The position numbers and the translations under genes are program-made. From positions 5,775,949-5,839,948 of the forward strand of contig NC_043744.1 in NCBI RefSeq assembly GCF_004337985.1: a stretch of DNA of 64,000 bases, given 5' to 3'. The DNA comes from Pyricularia pennisetigena. Its lineage: Eukaryota > Ascomycota > Sordariomycetes > Magnaporthales > Pyriculariaceae. Below, one piece after another: positions 1 to 10,452 of this stretch. Each line of letters starts with the position of its first letter. The first letter of the stretch is position 1. The notes below the pieces were generated by a model. The model was not told where the DNA came from. It worked only from the letters and a program-made list of their open reading frames with translations, and made no database searches.

Positions 1-1838
1 CCAAATAAAATCAGGAACCAAAGGCGGCTCTTGCTTGCCGGTGCAGTACAGTACTGCACGGTAATTAATTACTGTGTGTACAACTGCAGAGAAGCAAAAG
101 ATTGAACGGAAAAGGGAGGGAGGGAGTGGAGGGTGGATAACCAAAAGAGACATACAGCAAGCAAGCACAGTACAGCGCAGCTCAACACCTTGCCACCAAG
201 CCACGTTAAGGGTCTCACCCCCAGCTGGCGATTGACAGCCCCCCCTCCCCGAAAAAAAAAAACGAACAGAACCCCTGCAAGCCCTATCACTATGGTTAGT
301 AGCCCTGCTGGGAACAGTGGGGACGGAGAAATAGGAGTCGTTCGCGCGGGCCAAGTCCGGCCTGACCTTGATACATGAAACAGGTACGCACCCCCCCAAA
401 TGCGATGCATGAATCCCAGCTCCATTTATTTTGACAGATGGCAAAGGGGCTGGAGGACCAATGACGGAATCATGGGATGACTTTGGTGTTCCTGGTAGCA
501 TCTTTTACGGGCGACTGCATGCTTATGTACAGTAAACACAGTAATTACCCCCAAACCAGGTCAGAGATTGGCTTGAATGGGCTGCAGTTGCAAGATAACG
601 GCATTCGACTCTCTTCCGTCATCGATATCTAAGCCTGCATTCACACCGACTCCACCATTTCGGCTGGGCATGTATGCGTTGTCTGCCATGGAATGCCAAT
701 GATGAGAATCACACCGGACCAAATCAGCAGTCTAGGCAAAGGTACCTCCTACCTATCCAGAAGACTTGCTACGATATCCGTCGCAACTCAAGTCACCGGC
801 GTTGTAACTTCTTTAAAGACCTAGAATCAAATTAGACTAGACCTAAGGAATCATTAGAATCCTTCTTGGTCCGGCTCTGGATAGTCTAGCTCTGGTCTAG
901 CTCTGGCCTAGCCCTGGTCTAGCCCTGGTCTAGCTCTAATCCAGCACAATTCTACTGGACTATGGGCACAAATGCAACCGTGGGGCCTAATCGGCAATCT
1001 CACTCCAGATCCGAAATAGGCTTCGTACTTTCAAATGCAGGTACAGAGGTACACTGACCTTGGCCACCCTTGGCGTTAAAAAAAAAAAAGACGACGTTCA
1101 GAGCGCAGATGCGCCAAGACATGTCGAACCAGTTGGGACGAGCGTCGAAAGGAAGAGTTTGAGGATCGATCTGTTCGTATGGATAAAGTACCAAGCACCC
1201 GTCCAGCTTGGCAGTCGTATAACCAGGACGGCGTCGGCAGCTATTTAGTGTGCACAGAATCCGAATGAAAAAAGAGAGAATCAGAGATGACGCCTGTCAA
1301 ATTTATATTTGACTCGGCCGAACTTTTGGTCACATGGGACTCGTAATTATTTGCCCGGAAAATATCCTGCGGATTTCCATTCCTTGGAATTGTGTCGACA
1401 ATAGTAGTCCTGGACCAATTCCGTTAACTGGCAGGTTTGTCTGATAAAAAAAAAGTTGAAAAAAATAAACAAAAGAAGATAATGTGCATTGTCATATATA
1501 GCCAGATGCATTTAAGCATATCCCCTGATCATCCCAAGTGTAGCCAATTAACTCGTAGCGAAAAGCAAATGATCACTTCCGAGCAAACAATGCAATGCAA
1601 GCCCAGCACTTTTATCAATTGTGCTCGCTTGTCTGAGTGAGTCGCTCCGACACCGCGAGAGAAACCACTCAATCCTTACGCCTAGTGTTGCGAAACGATC
1701 CCAAATCTTTGTTGCAAATAATGATACAGCGGCAAGGTATCCAAACACCACAAGAGTTCACACATCATAACTCGTGCACTCGTCCCAAAATTACACACTG
1801 CCAAACACAGTCCTCAGCCTAGTATCGTTTGCAAAGTG
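1..1838. other. Intergenic, no supported gene
   Basis: Only short ORFs lie here, with no recognisable protein and no coding-like third-position bias. The stretch holds an 11-bp tandem repeat at 890-933, small A tracts (about 1080 and 1447), and otherwise AT-mixed sequence. I see nothing else I can support. Confidence 0.6.
890..933. repeat. 11-bp tandem repeat, four units
   Basis: Four contiguous units of the form CYCTGGYCTAG (890-900, 901-911, 912-922, 923-933) differ only at C/T positions. A degenerate further unit lies just upstream (874-889). It is intergenic. A similar string, CTAGCCCTGGCCTAG, occurs near 13248-13262, so the motif may be scattered in the genome. Confidence 0.8.
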
Positions 1839-2519
1839 TTAGCAAGTAAGCGACACACCAAAAGCTTGAAAAATTCCAGTTCTACAATGCAAGACAAAAA
1901 CTTGCCATTTGCTAGTCGCAAAGTCGGGAATAAGCAGCCAACCCTCGTCTTGAGGCACAGTGGCGGCGGCTCTATCTGCAGCCTCCCTCGCGCAGACCGC
2001 AGACCTCTGCATCTCGGCATCCCGCTTGCTGCGGAACATCGCCTGCTCCTCCTCCACACCTAGTTGGGGAAGACAAGGTGTCTCAGGGGGAGAGCAGGGA
2101 GCAGCGCTGTGGCGATGATGGCGGCTTTGCATGCCGCCGTGCTCATCGAGGTCCCGCATCAGGAGGGCCGGATTGACTGTTTGCGGCGGAGACTCGTCCG
2201 TCTCGGCGTCGTTTTCTAGCGATCCCGGCTGGAAGGGGCTGACGACGGTCTCGAGCATCGGGGCGATGAGAAAGAAGAACGCCTCGTCGTCCAGGTCGAT
2301 CTGAATGTCGAATACCGAGTCGCTGTAGATGACCAGAGCGGAAGGCCAAACCGCAAGAGCCCAGAAAGGAACAAACAGCGGGACCTCCGAAAGAACCATG
2401 GGAGCGGCCGAAAGAGCCACCGCCGGTTGTGGCCGAGGAAGCAACCTGGGCAGACGCACGGTATGGAACATCGCTGGTCCCTCTGGATGAAGCGCAAGAG
2501 GGGCCGCAGGACGTTTCAC
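1839..2519 (-). CDS. Hypothetical protein (weak)
   Basis: An open frame of 226 codons. I do not recognise the family. The segment 1960-2350 has coding-like composition on the minus strand (mostly G or C in third position, acidic and hydrophobic runs such as SVFDIQIDLDDEAFFFLIAP), while the N-terminal third reads less naturally and overlaps two other open frames in the same strand. The true gene may begin further upstream, possibly at the ATG at 2640 with an intron between, or the frame may be fortuitous. No signal peptide, membrane segment or catalytic motif is clear. The C-terminal 30 residues lie in lower-GC sequence and could be 3' UTR if an intron is present. Confidence 0.35.
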   Translation of the reverse strand: MKRPAAPLALHPEGPAMFHTVRLPRLLPRPQPAVALSAAPMVLSEVPLFVPFWALAVWPSALVIYSDSVFDIQIDLDDEAFFFLIAPMLETVVSPFQPGSLENDAETDESPPQTVNPALLMRDLDEHGGMQSRHHRHSAAPCSPPETPCLPQLGVEEEQAMFRSKRDAEMQRSAVCAREAADRAAATVPQDEGWLLIPDFATSKWQVFVLHCRTGIFQAFGVSLTC

Positions 2520-2640
2520 CGACCCAGCTGGGAGGCCGTCTCTGCGAGGGCGACCGCGTGGCCGGCCGCTCGGGACCTTGGGGACAAAGCCGGTTGGTTT
2601 TCCGTCTCGGCGGGAGAGGAGATAAAGGTCTCAAATACAT

Positions 2641-4111
2641 GGCGCAGTTAAGATAGAAATAAGAGTCTGGGTGTACAAGAGAGAATAGAAGAGAAAAGGG
2701 CGGATAGGCTGCGCCTAGTCGAATTAATATAGGACAGGACTTTTAAGTCAAGCCTGCTGATCTTCTGTACTTGAGCCGTGATAGAACGGAAGTCTTGAGG
2801 TATGCAGATGAAACTATGATGGAATTGAACTGCTACTACCCCAGGAAACAGCCAGGGAGGAGCGATCCATTTATACCAACAAACAAGACCCGGGCCAGAA
2901 CGCATTTTGAAAGTGATTAGTTGCTTGAAGATCAGAATCTAATGGTGGCCGACACTGCATACAAATCCGAGGCCGCAACAAGGGGACATAGCATATGTAT
3001 ACGCACGACAAGTAGCGAGTATATACAAACTTGTATTGTGTCATTATGAGCCCCGGTCTAGCTCCAAGGTTAAGCAAGTGATTAGGACCTGCTATATACG
3101 GAAAAGCTTAAACAATGTCATATCTGCAGGAAGCCAAAACTCCACCGATTTTTGGAGCGTGGCTTCCAGAAGAACGAGAGAAAGTCCAATCGCCCGCGCG
3201 AGCTTGCACGTCAAGATCGCTGACCAAATCAGAGCCCGACCTAGTTGCTTGAGCTTGAACTGACTAGGTTTATGAGAAAAAAGATTCGGTTACTGCCGGC
3301 GCCTTGAATCGCTCCTATACATACACAAGTACATTGTGTCTAGATCTGCGATGGTGTGATATTTCATAAAACTTTCTCAGAATGCATAGACGGGACTTTC
3401 CAGGCATGGGAGCCCCAAAAACGCATTACCGCCAAAAGAGGTGTGGTTATATTCCATGCAATGTTACGCCTACTTCCTATCTCGACTGGCAGAATATAAA
3501 GTGAGCCAGCTGGCGGCCTCTCGTTCCCTCTCATGGAACCTGCAGACCAACTCAGACATACACGCCGTAAGTTCAGTTGTCATCAGTCTGTGAATCTGAT
3601 CTTACCTGCTGTAAGTTGCGGAAGCGGCCTGAAAGTCCTCGCAAGAACACACCCATGCGCTCTCGCCGCACCAGCTCAGCTCAGGTTATAATGTCGGCAT
3701 CAGTCAACATCCCATTACATCAACGCGAAATTGCAGGTAGTCAGATGAAAGTCTGGAGAGGAATAATAAGTAGGACATCGTGAGTCAGTCAGACAAGCAG
3801 GCATCGGGCGTGATTAAGGTCGTCTATTGTCGTTTCTTGCAATGTTGCAGATATGTCGATAATCTCCTCCCCGAGGTCCATCTCCTCGTCCCGGGATACA
3901 TGATATTATACAGTTGATGGTAGTATGTGGTTTGTCGATGATGGTACAGCGCTTCCCCAGAATGCGCAAACTTCATTTCTCCTCCGGCTTGGTTCTCTGC
4001 TCTCCGCGTCGCATAAAAACCGCTGCAAGCGTTCTAGTTGATTGGATTTACCATTGCCTACAGGGCGCATTAGCTCCATCTCTTTAGACTTTTGGAGAGG
4101 AATGATCTTCA
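2641..4111. other. Intergenic, no supported gene
   Basis: Between the weak hypothetical gene and the TOM6 stop codon only ORFs of under 90 codons occur, none with recognisable sequence. Composition is mixed and without long repeats. It presumably includes the TOM6 3' untranslated region at its right end. Confidence 0.55.
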
Positions 4112-4393
4112 TCAAACGTACGGGTCAAAGTACTCGCCAAACGAGCTGGCCAGAAAGGCAACACCAACCTAGAGGCGAGTTAGTATCCATTCAGACAACT
4201 TGTACATAAAAATGGTCGACAATTCAACCCAGATCGACGGGGCAATACTTACACCGAAAGCAGCGACGCTGCGTACAACAGAAGCGTACTCGGGCGCGGT
4301 GATAAAGTCGTACGTCGCGCCAACAACACCTCGGGGCTGGGCAGGCCTCGAGCGACCGCCGGCGGGCTGAACACGCACAACCTTGGGAGGCAT
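4112..4393 (-). CDS. TOM6: Mitochondrial import receptor subunit TOM6
   Basis: A 65-residue protein from two exons: 4253-4393 (47 codons, start MPPKVVRVQP) and 4112-4168 (18 codons plus stop). The intron 4169-4252 has donor GTAAGT and acceptor CTCTAG, and joins AAFG to VGVAFLASSFGEYFDPYV. The layout of a basic, Pro/Arg-rich N-terminus, the segment ATYDFITAPEYASVVRS, and one C-terminal transmembrane helix ending in a short acidic-aromatic tail is that of fungal Tom6. Tom6 is a tail-anchored small subunit that stabilises the TOM complex of the outer mitochondrial membrane. The upstream in-frame ATG at 4534 is unlikely because the added residues look non-coding. It shares a divergent promoter with the gene at 5005. 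Confidence 0.85.
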
Positions 4394-5004
4394 TTTGACT
4401 GGTGGTTGTTTTATAAATCTTAAGGGGGTCTCGTTCGGAGTGCGGCAGTTGCAGTCGTGATAATTGAGATGGGCTTGATTAAGGAGGTAGTTGGTATGGT
4501 GTGGATGCTTGTGATGCGCTTCGCAAAAATTCAAATTCCATCACTGGTTCCAATGTCAACGTCAAAGCCAGCCGCGCTAATTTTCTTATCGCGCTTATCA
4601 GCTCTCATGAACGGCCCAGGAAAGCCAGGGTTCGGGTTCTTGGGTTATTGCACTTAACCTTGCCTCCTGGTGGGGCGAATTGATTCCGTCAGCGGGGCAT
4701 GTTCCCCATCCCAGCCCAAGCTTACTTTGTACTTGGATGCAGCTCTGCTTGCAGTCACCTCATCTCCAGCCTTTGCCCATGTCTTTCCATGTTCCTCAGC
4801 TTGGCCTTGTAGATACGAGAAATTCCAGCTACCTAATGGTCTGGATGTCACAGAAAAGCACCGCAGATCAAACTCAAGGTTTATCAAACTCAGAAAGCGC
4901 GGGTTACTTTGTGCACCACTTCACATCCCAGGACTGGACAACAATAACATAAACCCTGACTTGGTCACCATTGAAGTCTACCAGACTAACAAGATATTTT
5001 AAAT
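4394..5004. promoter_or_regulatory. Divergent promoter, TOM6 / poly-Gln gene
   Basis: About 610 bp separate the two start codons on opposite strands. The region contains a short upstream ORF (4670-5002) ending just before the 5005 ATG in another frame. It could act as a uORF in the 5' leader but shows no conserved protein. No clear TATA or factor site can be assigned by eye. Confidence 0.5.
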
Positions 5005-5171
5005 ATGGCCGACGACACACAATTTCAGACAATCTTCAAAGAGGAAGAAGAACCTCAACAATCAATTACCTTGGATTTTACTCAAGATCCTCAAGAACAA
5101 AAGTCGTTGACCTTTGACTTTTCAGAGGATTCACATCAAACGCCAGTGAAGGAGGAATCACGGACACAGCC

Positions 5172-5218
<47 letters not shown>

Positions 5219-6054
5219 AGCAGTCAGAGCCATCAGGACCATCACAACCGACACCACCGCGCCAACCAGGTGGTTTCTTCCCTTCGTCCACTACTCTCCC
5301 CTCCCCAGCCCCCAGCAACCAATCCCGTCTACCCCTGGACTTACCCCACCCACGGGCAACCGCCCTTCGACCGGGCTCCGTCAAGGAAGACAACCTCCGG
5401 CGCTTCGTCGAGCAGCGCATTATGCACATCAATCGGCGCTACGTCAAGAAGTTCGGCATCCCGGACCCCAACGACGAGGTGGCAGGCTACCAATCCATCA
5501 GCGAGCTGTGCCGCGACCTCGACTCGGTCATCAACATGCTCTGGCTGTCGGGCACACCGGGGATCCAGATCCCTTATTTTCTCAACATCGCCCACGAGCT
5601 GACCACGTGGATCGACTCGTTCCCGCCCAGCCCGGCTGCCATGCTCGGCACGCTGGCTAGGCTGGACCACTGTCTCGCCAGTCTGATTGCCGGCAGGGAC
5701 ATTCAGACGGACGAGGACCTGCCGGGATTCGTCGTGCTGCCCGGCGGGACGGGAGCCCGGCTGGGTGGCATGAGTCGCACCGACATGGTGCGCTGCAGGA
5801 GCATCGTGGAGCAAACGCGATTGCTGGTTGTGGACGTCATGAGTCGAAACCCGGAGACGGAAGGGATGGAGATTGTTGAGGACGTTACCGAGACCGAGGC
5901 TGAGACGACGGACGGCGAGGGCCGGTCGGCGAGGTTCGGCGGTGGTGGTTATGGGGATGACGAGGACGACGCCATCCACTTGGCTGCAGCCAAGGTTTAT
6001 GAGAACACGCTGATACAACTTGGGGCTACGCTCGGGCAGGGCCCAATTGCCTAA
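5005..6054 (+). CDS. Conserved ascomycete protein with poly-Gln tract
   Basis: A single-exon frame of 349 codons. The N-terminal 130 residues are low complexity: acidic, Gln-rich with a run of 16 Gln (5176-5223), then Pro/Ser-rich. Residues from about 130 form a compact conserved-looking domain (FVEQRIMHINRRYVKKFG, ISELCRDLDSVINMLWLSGT, IPYFLNIAHELTTWI, MSRTDMVRCRSIVEQTRLLVVDVMSR). The C-terminus is acidic with a final helix (KVYENTLIQLGATLG). I recognise this as a filamentous-ascomycete family of unknown role. My recollection is that some members carry the label DMC1-like, but no Walker A or other RecA motif is visible, so I do not support that name. The start is chosen because MADDTQFQTIF opens the frame just after an upstream stop. 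Confidence 0.8.
5176..5223 (+). repeat. CAG/CAA poly-glutamine tract
   Basis: Sixteen consecutive Gln codons, mostly CAG with two CAA interruptions, lie inside the protein at 5005-6054. It is followed by a Ser/Pro-rich linker, so it falls in the disordered N-terminal region. Confidence 0.95.
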
Positions 6055-6349
6055 AGGGGTGATCTGCCGTCGAGATTGCCGGTGCCGTAATTTTGTCAAA
6101 CTAGCGACAGCAATCTACCAAGAGATCATCTTCGTCCGCATGGTGTAACGATGATCTTGGGGCACAGGCTGTCGACTGCCGACTGCCGAGCCCTTGTCTT
6201 GTCTTGGCAGAGTATGGACCCATTTACGATTGTTCCTTACTCTGCAAACCACCACCACCTTTACATGCATTTGACGATAAACCTGGAGCGCTAATCTGGT
6301 AGTATTTTACCTAGACGATACCGTACATTCAATGTACAACAGACCAAGT
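6055..6349. other. Intergenic spacer
   Basis: The 3' flank of the poly-Gln gene. No ORF or repeat of note. Confidence 0.5.
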
Positions 6350-6940
6350 TCGGAATATTGACCTACCTCGGCCGGGACATGGAGGCCTTTGACCATCGCA
6401 ATCCGCCGTCATCGGCCATGTCCTTAACGATCGCTGTCAGATTGTCGGCAAGCTAGGTTTCGGGGCCACTTCCGACTGTCTGGCTTGCGCGCGACCTAGA
6501 GTAAAAAGCTTCCGCGTACAATCACCCGCCGGGTCCTGGTGACATGGGTGTAGGGGTCGCCGGCGAGTGGTCCTGGAGCTTCCTGTAATTCAAGACCACG
6601 GAGAAGCAGCTGAATCACAAGCTCGAAATGTACAAGCGCATCTCTGGGCCCTGTTCAGAATATCCCGGTAGCGGTGCAGTGAGGCAGCCCTTGGACTCGT
6701 TTGATGTTGCTGGGTCAGACGGATCCCACCGATGCCTAGTCAATCCTCCGTTGGGGGACAGCGTCTTGCCTTTGCACCGTAACCCGGCGAGGCCTCCTGC
6801 TGGATTGTCAACTCCTCACTTCCTGCTGACAATATTTGATACAGGGGTTTCTGCGCAGATCTTATACTCCCGGACGATAGTTCATCAGAAAGTAAAGAAC
6901 TCAGCCTGGAGAGCGCAGTCGGGAGAGGGTTTTCGCCATG
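6350..6940 (+). pseudogene. SRPK-like protein kinase relic
   Basis: Pieces of a fungal SR-protein-kinase-like (SRPK-type) N-terminal lobe can be read in shifting frames. At 6411-6500 the frame gives IGHVLNDRCQIVGKLGFGAT, the Gly-rich ATP loop with its usual lead-in. At 6628-6800 another frame gives MYKRISG, LDSFDVAGSDGSHRCLVNPP and LHRNPAR, matching the stretch that precedes the catalytic loop in this family. Near 6825-6838 a third frame gives ADNI, the end of the usual HTDIKADNI loop, after what appears to be a deletion of about 90 bp. Stop codons interrupt every frame, the catalytic Asp segment is missing, and no C-lobe is visible. It is a broken copy, not a gene. The family match is from memory of such proteins. 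Confidence 0.65.
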
Positions 6941-8320
6941 ATGTTTGGAGAAGCTCGGAAGCGGTCCTCGGCAAACGAAATGCCGATGGCGAATGAATCA
7001 GGTAGCACACTTAGAGATGGAGGTTCTGCGCAGCCGTGATTCTGATTGCGTTCAACTAAACATCCCAAAGCTCATCGCGGATGAATTGATGGCGCTGGGC
7101 CATGCCATCATCAAGGGTGTCGCTCAGCCCCAGGATGAAAACAGCCGCTCTCCGCAGGGCTAGTCTAGAATTAATGTGTGGCAACAGCACGGATCAGCCA
7201 ATGCTCATTGCAACTTTATTTTCTGATCTTGAAAAGAAACTACTTGCCCCAGATTTCCAACGACAAGCACGTCTGCCGCGCTGCATTTTGACATCTTGTG
7301 AAACGCTGGACAGGATATTGACGATCAGACAACCCCCAAGAAGGCAATTTTGCATGTATCTCGAACGAAATCGCGAGCATCGTAGTCTTCTCTCGACTGA
7401 TTACGATGGAAGAAAACATCCGATTCGGTCATGCAGTATTACAAAAGCAGATGCCGTCCTCACCCGATGCGCCACATCGAGGACAATACTAAGTGGACCC
7501 CTTAGACCTCGGCGCCAAGACCAGGGTGTTATGTGACGGCGGCTATGAACGCAGCTCTAAGTACCTTGAGGAACAATATCAAGACTGCCCCCCAAACTTA
7601 GTCTCCTAGTGGCGGAATTCTGGGCCGCTGCACTCAATATCTCAAATCTCGGCAGACTGAGAACAATACCAAGATGTTCGCAGCAGCGACCAGGTGCTTA
7701 CATTATCACTACCCATTGGTGCCACTTTCGTCCCTTGTCTCTTTTCAGCAGTACACTTTTGTTATCCAGTCTATTTTTCTGGGCCCATTTCTTTGACATT
7801 GTTCACCAGAAGTCACCTGCTAATTGCAGACGGATGCAGCAAGTTGGATCCCAGGGCGACGCAATCATGCACCACGGAAAACTATGACATCCGGTGCGTC
7901 GGTGTATAGGTCAGGTCAGAAAGATGATATATGATGATGGTGGGGAAAAGATACGAATGGTGGTGACAGCGTGATAATATCTTTTGATATCTCCCTGGCC
8001 TTGCTATTCTTCATTCATAATCATAATTGCTACCATTTCCAAGCTTGTTTTTATACCTCTTCAAGTTTCCCATCGTTCTCAGAAGCACGTTGACTATTCC
8101 CATCAGTCTTGGAACGTTCCAAACATCGTGGCTCAAAGATCCAACTTCCTTTGACGTCTTCAAGACTGTTCATGAGGCTGCCTCCATGCTTCTACATAGC
8201 CTTCAACAAACACTCTTCATTTTCTAAAAAAAGAAAAAAAAAAAAGAAAAAAAGGCGTCAGCAGCTTTCTGATATCACTAAATTCTACTGTCTGTTACCA
8301 TAAAACCCTCCTCCGCCAAC
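6941..8320. other. Intergenic, STE2 upstream region
   Basis: No supported gene. A 144-codon open frame at 7102-7536 has no recognisable sequence and may be further kinase-relic debris. The 700 bp before the STE2 start are pyrimidine-rich, with an A-rich tract at 8226-8252, consistent with a promoter and leader. Confidence 0.5.
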
Positions 8321-9647
8321 ATGGACCAGACATTACCAGCAACGGGCACGACCATTAGCCCGCCTGGGCCGACCCTGAACGTCGACCCCCGCTTTCAGAC
8401 CATTACGATACTCACACCCTCCCTGACGGGATCGGGATTCGATCAAGTGGAGACGACGCCGGCAGAGATATCCTCGGTATATTTCCTCGCCTTCAACACA
8501 GCCATCGGCTACAGCGCCCAGATCGGGGCCTGCTTCATCATGCTCCTGGTGCTGCTCACCATGACGGCCAAGGCGCGCTTCGCCCGCATCCCCACCGTCA
8601 TCAACACGGCGGCGCTCGTCGTGTCCATCATCCGCTGCACGCTCCTCGTCGTTTTCTTCACCTCGACCATGATGGAGTTCTACACCGTCTTCAGCGACGA
8701 CTTTTCCTATGTCCACCCAAACGACGTCCGGCGCTCCGTGGCTGCTACCGTCTTTGCGCCACTGCAGCTCGCCCTCGTCGAGGCCGCCCTCATGGTCCAG
8801 GCCTGGGCCATGGTCGAGCTGTGGCCGCGCACATGGAAGGTGAGCGGCATCGCCTTCTCCCTGCTCCTGGCCTCGGTCACCGTGGCCTTCAAGTGCGCCT
8901 CGGCCGCCATCACGGTCAAGAGCGCCCTGGAGCCGTTGGATCCGCGTCCGTACCTGTGGATCAGACAGACGGACCTGGCTTTTACTACGGCCATGGTCAC
9001 CTGGTTCTGCTTCCTGTTCAACGTCCGTCTCGTCATGCACATGTGGCAGAACAGGAGCATCCTGCCGACGGTCAAGGGGTTGAGTCCGATGGAGGTCCTG
9101 GTCATGGCGAATGGCTTGTTGATGGTGTTTCCTGGTAGGTCTTTTTTTTTTTCCCTCGCTCGGTCTCACACCCCTAATCTGAACCTTGGCATCCACAAAC
9201 AGACCAAGCTAACATTCCCCCTTCCCTCCCAAAGTCCTATTCGCCGGCCTCTACTACGGCGACTTTGGCCAGTTCGAATCCGCCTCCTTGACCATCACGT
9301 CGGTGGTCTTAGTCCTCCCGCTCGGCACCCTGGTGGCCCAGCGCCTCGCCGTGGCCAACACGGTGGCCGGCTCGACCGGCACCACGGACATGGACGACAA
9401 GCTCGCCTTCCTGGGCAACGCCACGACCGCGACGCACCACTCCTCCTCGGCTGCCGGCCGCTCCAGGCTGGCCTCGCCGCGACTGCATTCCCAACTCAGC
9501 ACGAGCGTCTCGGCGGGCAAGCCGCGCGTCGACCCTATCGACCTCGAGCTGCAGCGCATCGACGATGACGATGGCGATTTTGGCAGGTCGGGTAGCGCCG
9601 GCGGCGTGAGGATCGAGAGGAGCATCGAGAGGAGGGAGGAGAGGCTC
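8321..9647 (+). CDS. STE2: Alpha-pheromone receptor Ste2 (3' end lost in gap)
   Basis: A seven-transmembrane GPCR of the fungal Ste2 family (pre-2 type), which binds alpha-factor-like peptide pheromone at the plasma membrane and signals through a heterotrimeric G protein in mating. Exon 1 is 8321-9134. The intron 9135-9234 (GTAGGT...AAAG) rejoins the frame as MVFPVLFAGLYYGDFGQFE. Exon 2 begins at 9235 and runs into the N gap. About six hydrophobic helices lie in exon 1 (for example IGACFIMLLVLL and LVVSIIRCTLLVVFF). The seventh, ESASLTITSVVLVLPLGTLVAQ, carries the family LPLGTL signature. The Ser-rich cytoplasmic tail is cut at 9647 with no stop codon seen. Sequence after the gap does not look coding, so the stop probably lies inside the gap. 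Confidence 0.92.
9135..9234 (+). other. STE2 intron
   Basis: 100 bp with donor GTAGGT, an internal T tract, GCTAAC branch-like site near 9209 and acceptor CAAAG. Removing it restores the frame between the sixth and seventh helices. Confidence 0.85.
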
Positions 9648-9827
9648 NNNNNNNNNNNNNNNNNNNNNNNNNNNNNNNNNNNNNNNNNNNNNNNNNNNNN
9701 NNNNNNNNNNNNNNNNNNNNNNNNNNNNNNNNNNNNNNNNNNNNNNNNNNNNNNNNNNNNNNNNNNNNNNNNNNNNNNNNNNNNNNNNNNNNNNNNNNNN
9801 NNNNNNNNNNNNNNNNNNNNNNNNNNN
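9648..9827. other. Assembly gap (180 N)
   Basis: A run of N that truncates the 3' part of STE2. True length is unknown. Confidence 0.99.
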
Positions 9828-10452
9828 ATCCTTTCTTGCTTGGTGGTGCTTGCGTTGCGGTGTTGCATCCTTTTATTGCTTAATTCAAATGGGCTTGTCA
9901 CCTCCCTATTTTACTGGGAGATTCACCGGTGGAGAGGACACTCCGACATGAAGGGCGTTCTTGGTGTCGTCTCTTTGCCATACTTGACCTGAATATTTCT
10001 TTTTCCTAGTTTTCCTCTGCTGTCGAGGCTTAGGCGCTTTGAATAATCAAGACCACATTTATTTGGTTTCTTCTAGGCAGCAAAACACCTCGTCACTAAT
10101 TCCTAAAAGCAACCGAGCAACTTGCCTTGGTGTGGCCAGGGATCATGGTGCTATGCCTAGGATGGGATCGTGGTCCATGTCATCGCAGTCAAGCACACCG
10201 ACCCCAGACTTGACTGGAGATCACCAAGAGTAGTTGCACGGCGCCCACAGGGATCAACTATTATTCGCTTCCGACAAAAGTTTATTTATGAGACTGATCC
10301 AGAAGCATTTCGGGCAGGGATATGTGGTCCTTTGTCTACTGTTATGATGAAATATGATACGGGCAAAGGAAGAATCTCGCAGAGATTCCAAAAAAGAAGA
10401 GAGAAACAAAAAAAAAAAAAAGGACCGGGGCCGCACAAGAAGGGCTAACAAA
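9828..10452. other. Intergenic between STE2 and IDO 3' ends
   Basis: Convergent 3' flanks. It contains an A-rich run around 10411-10420 and no recognisable coding sequence. Confidence 0.55.
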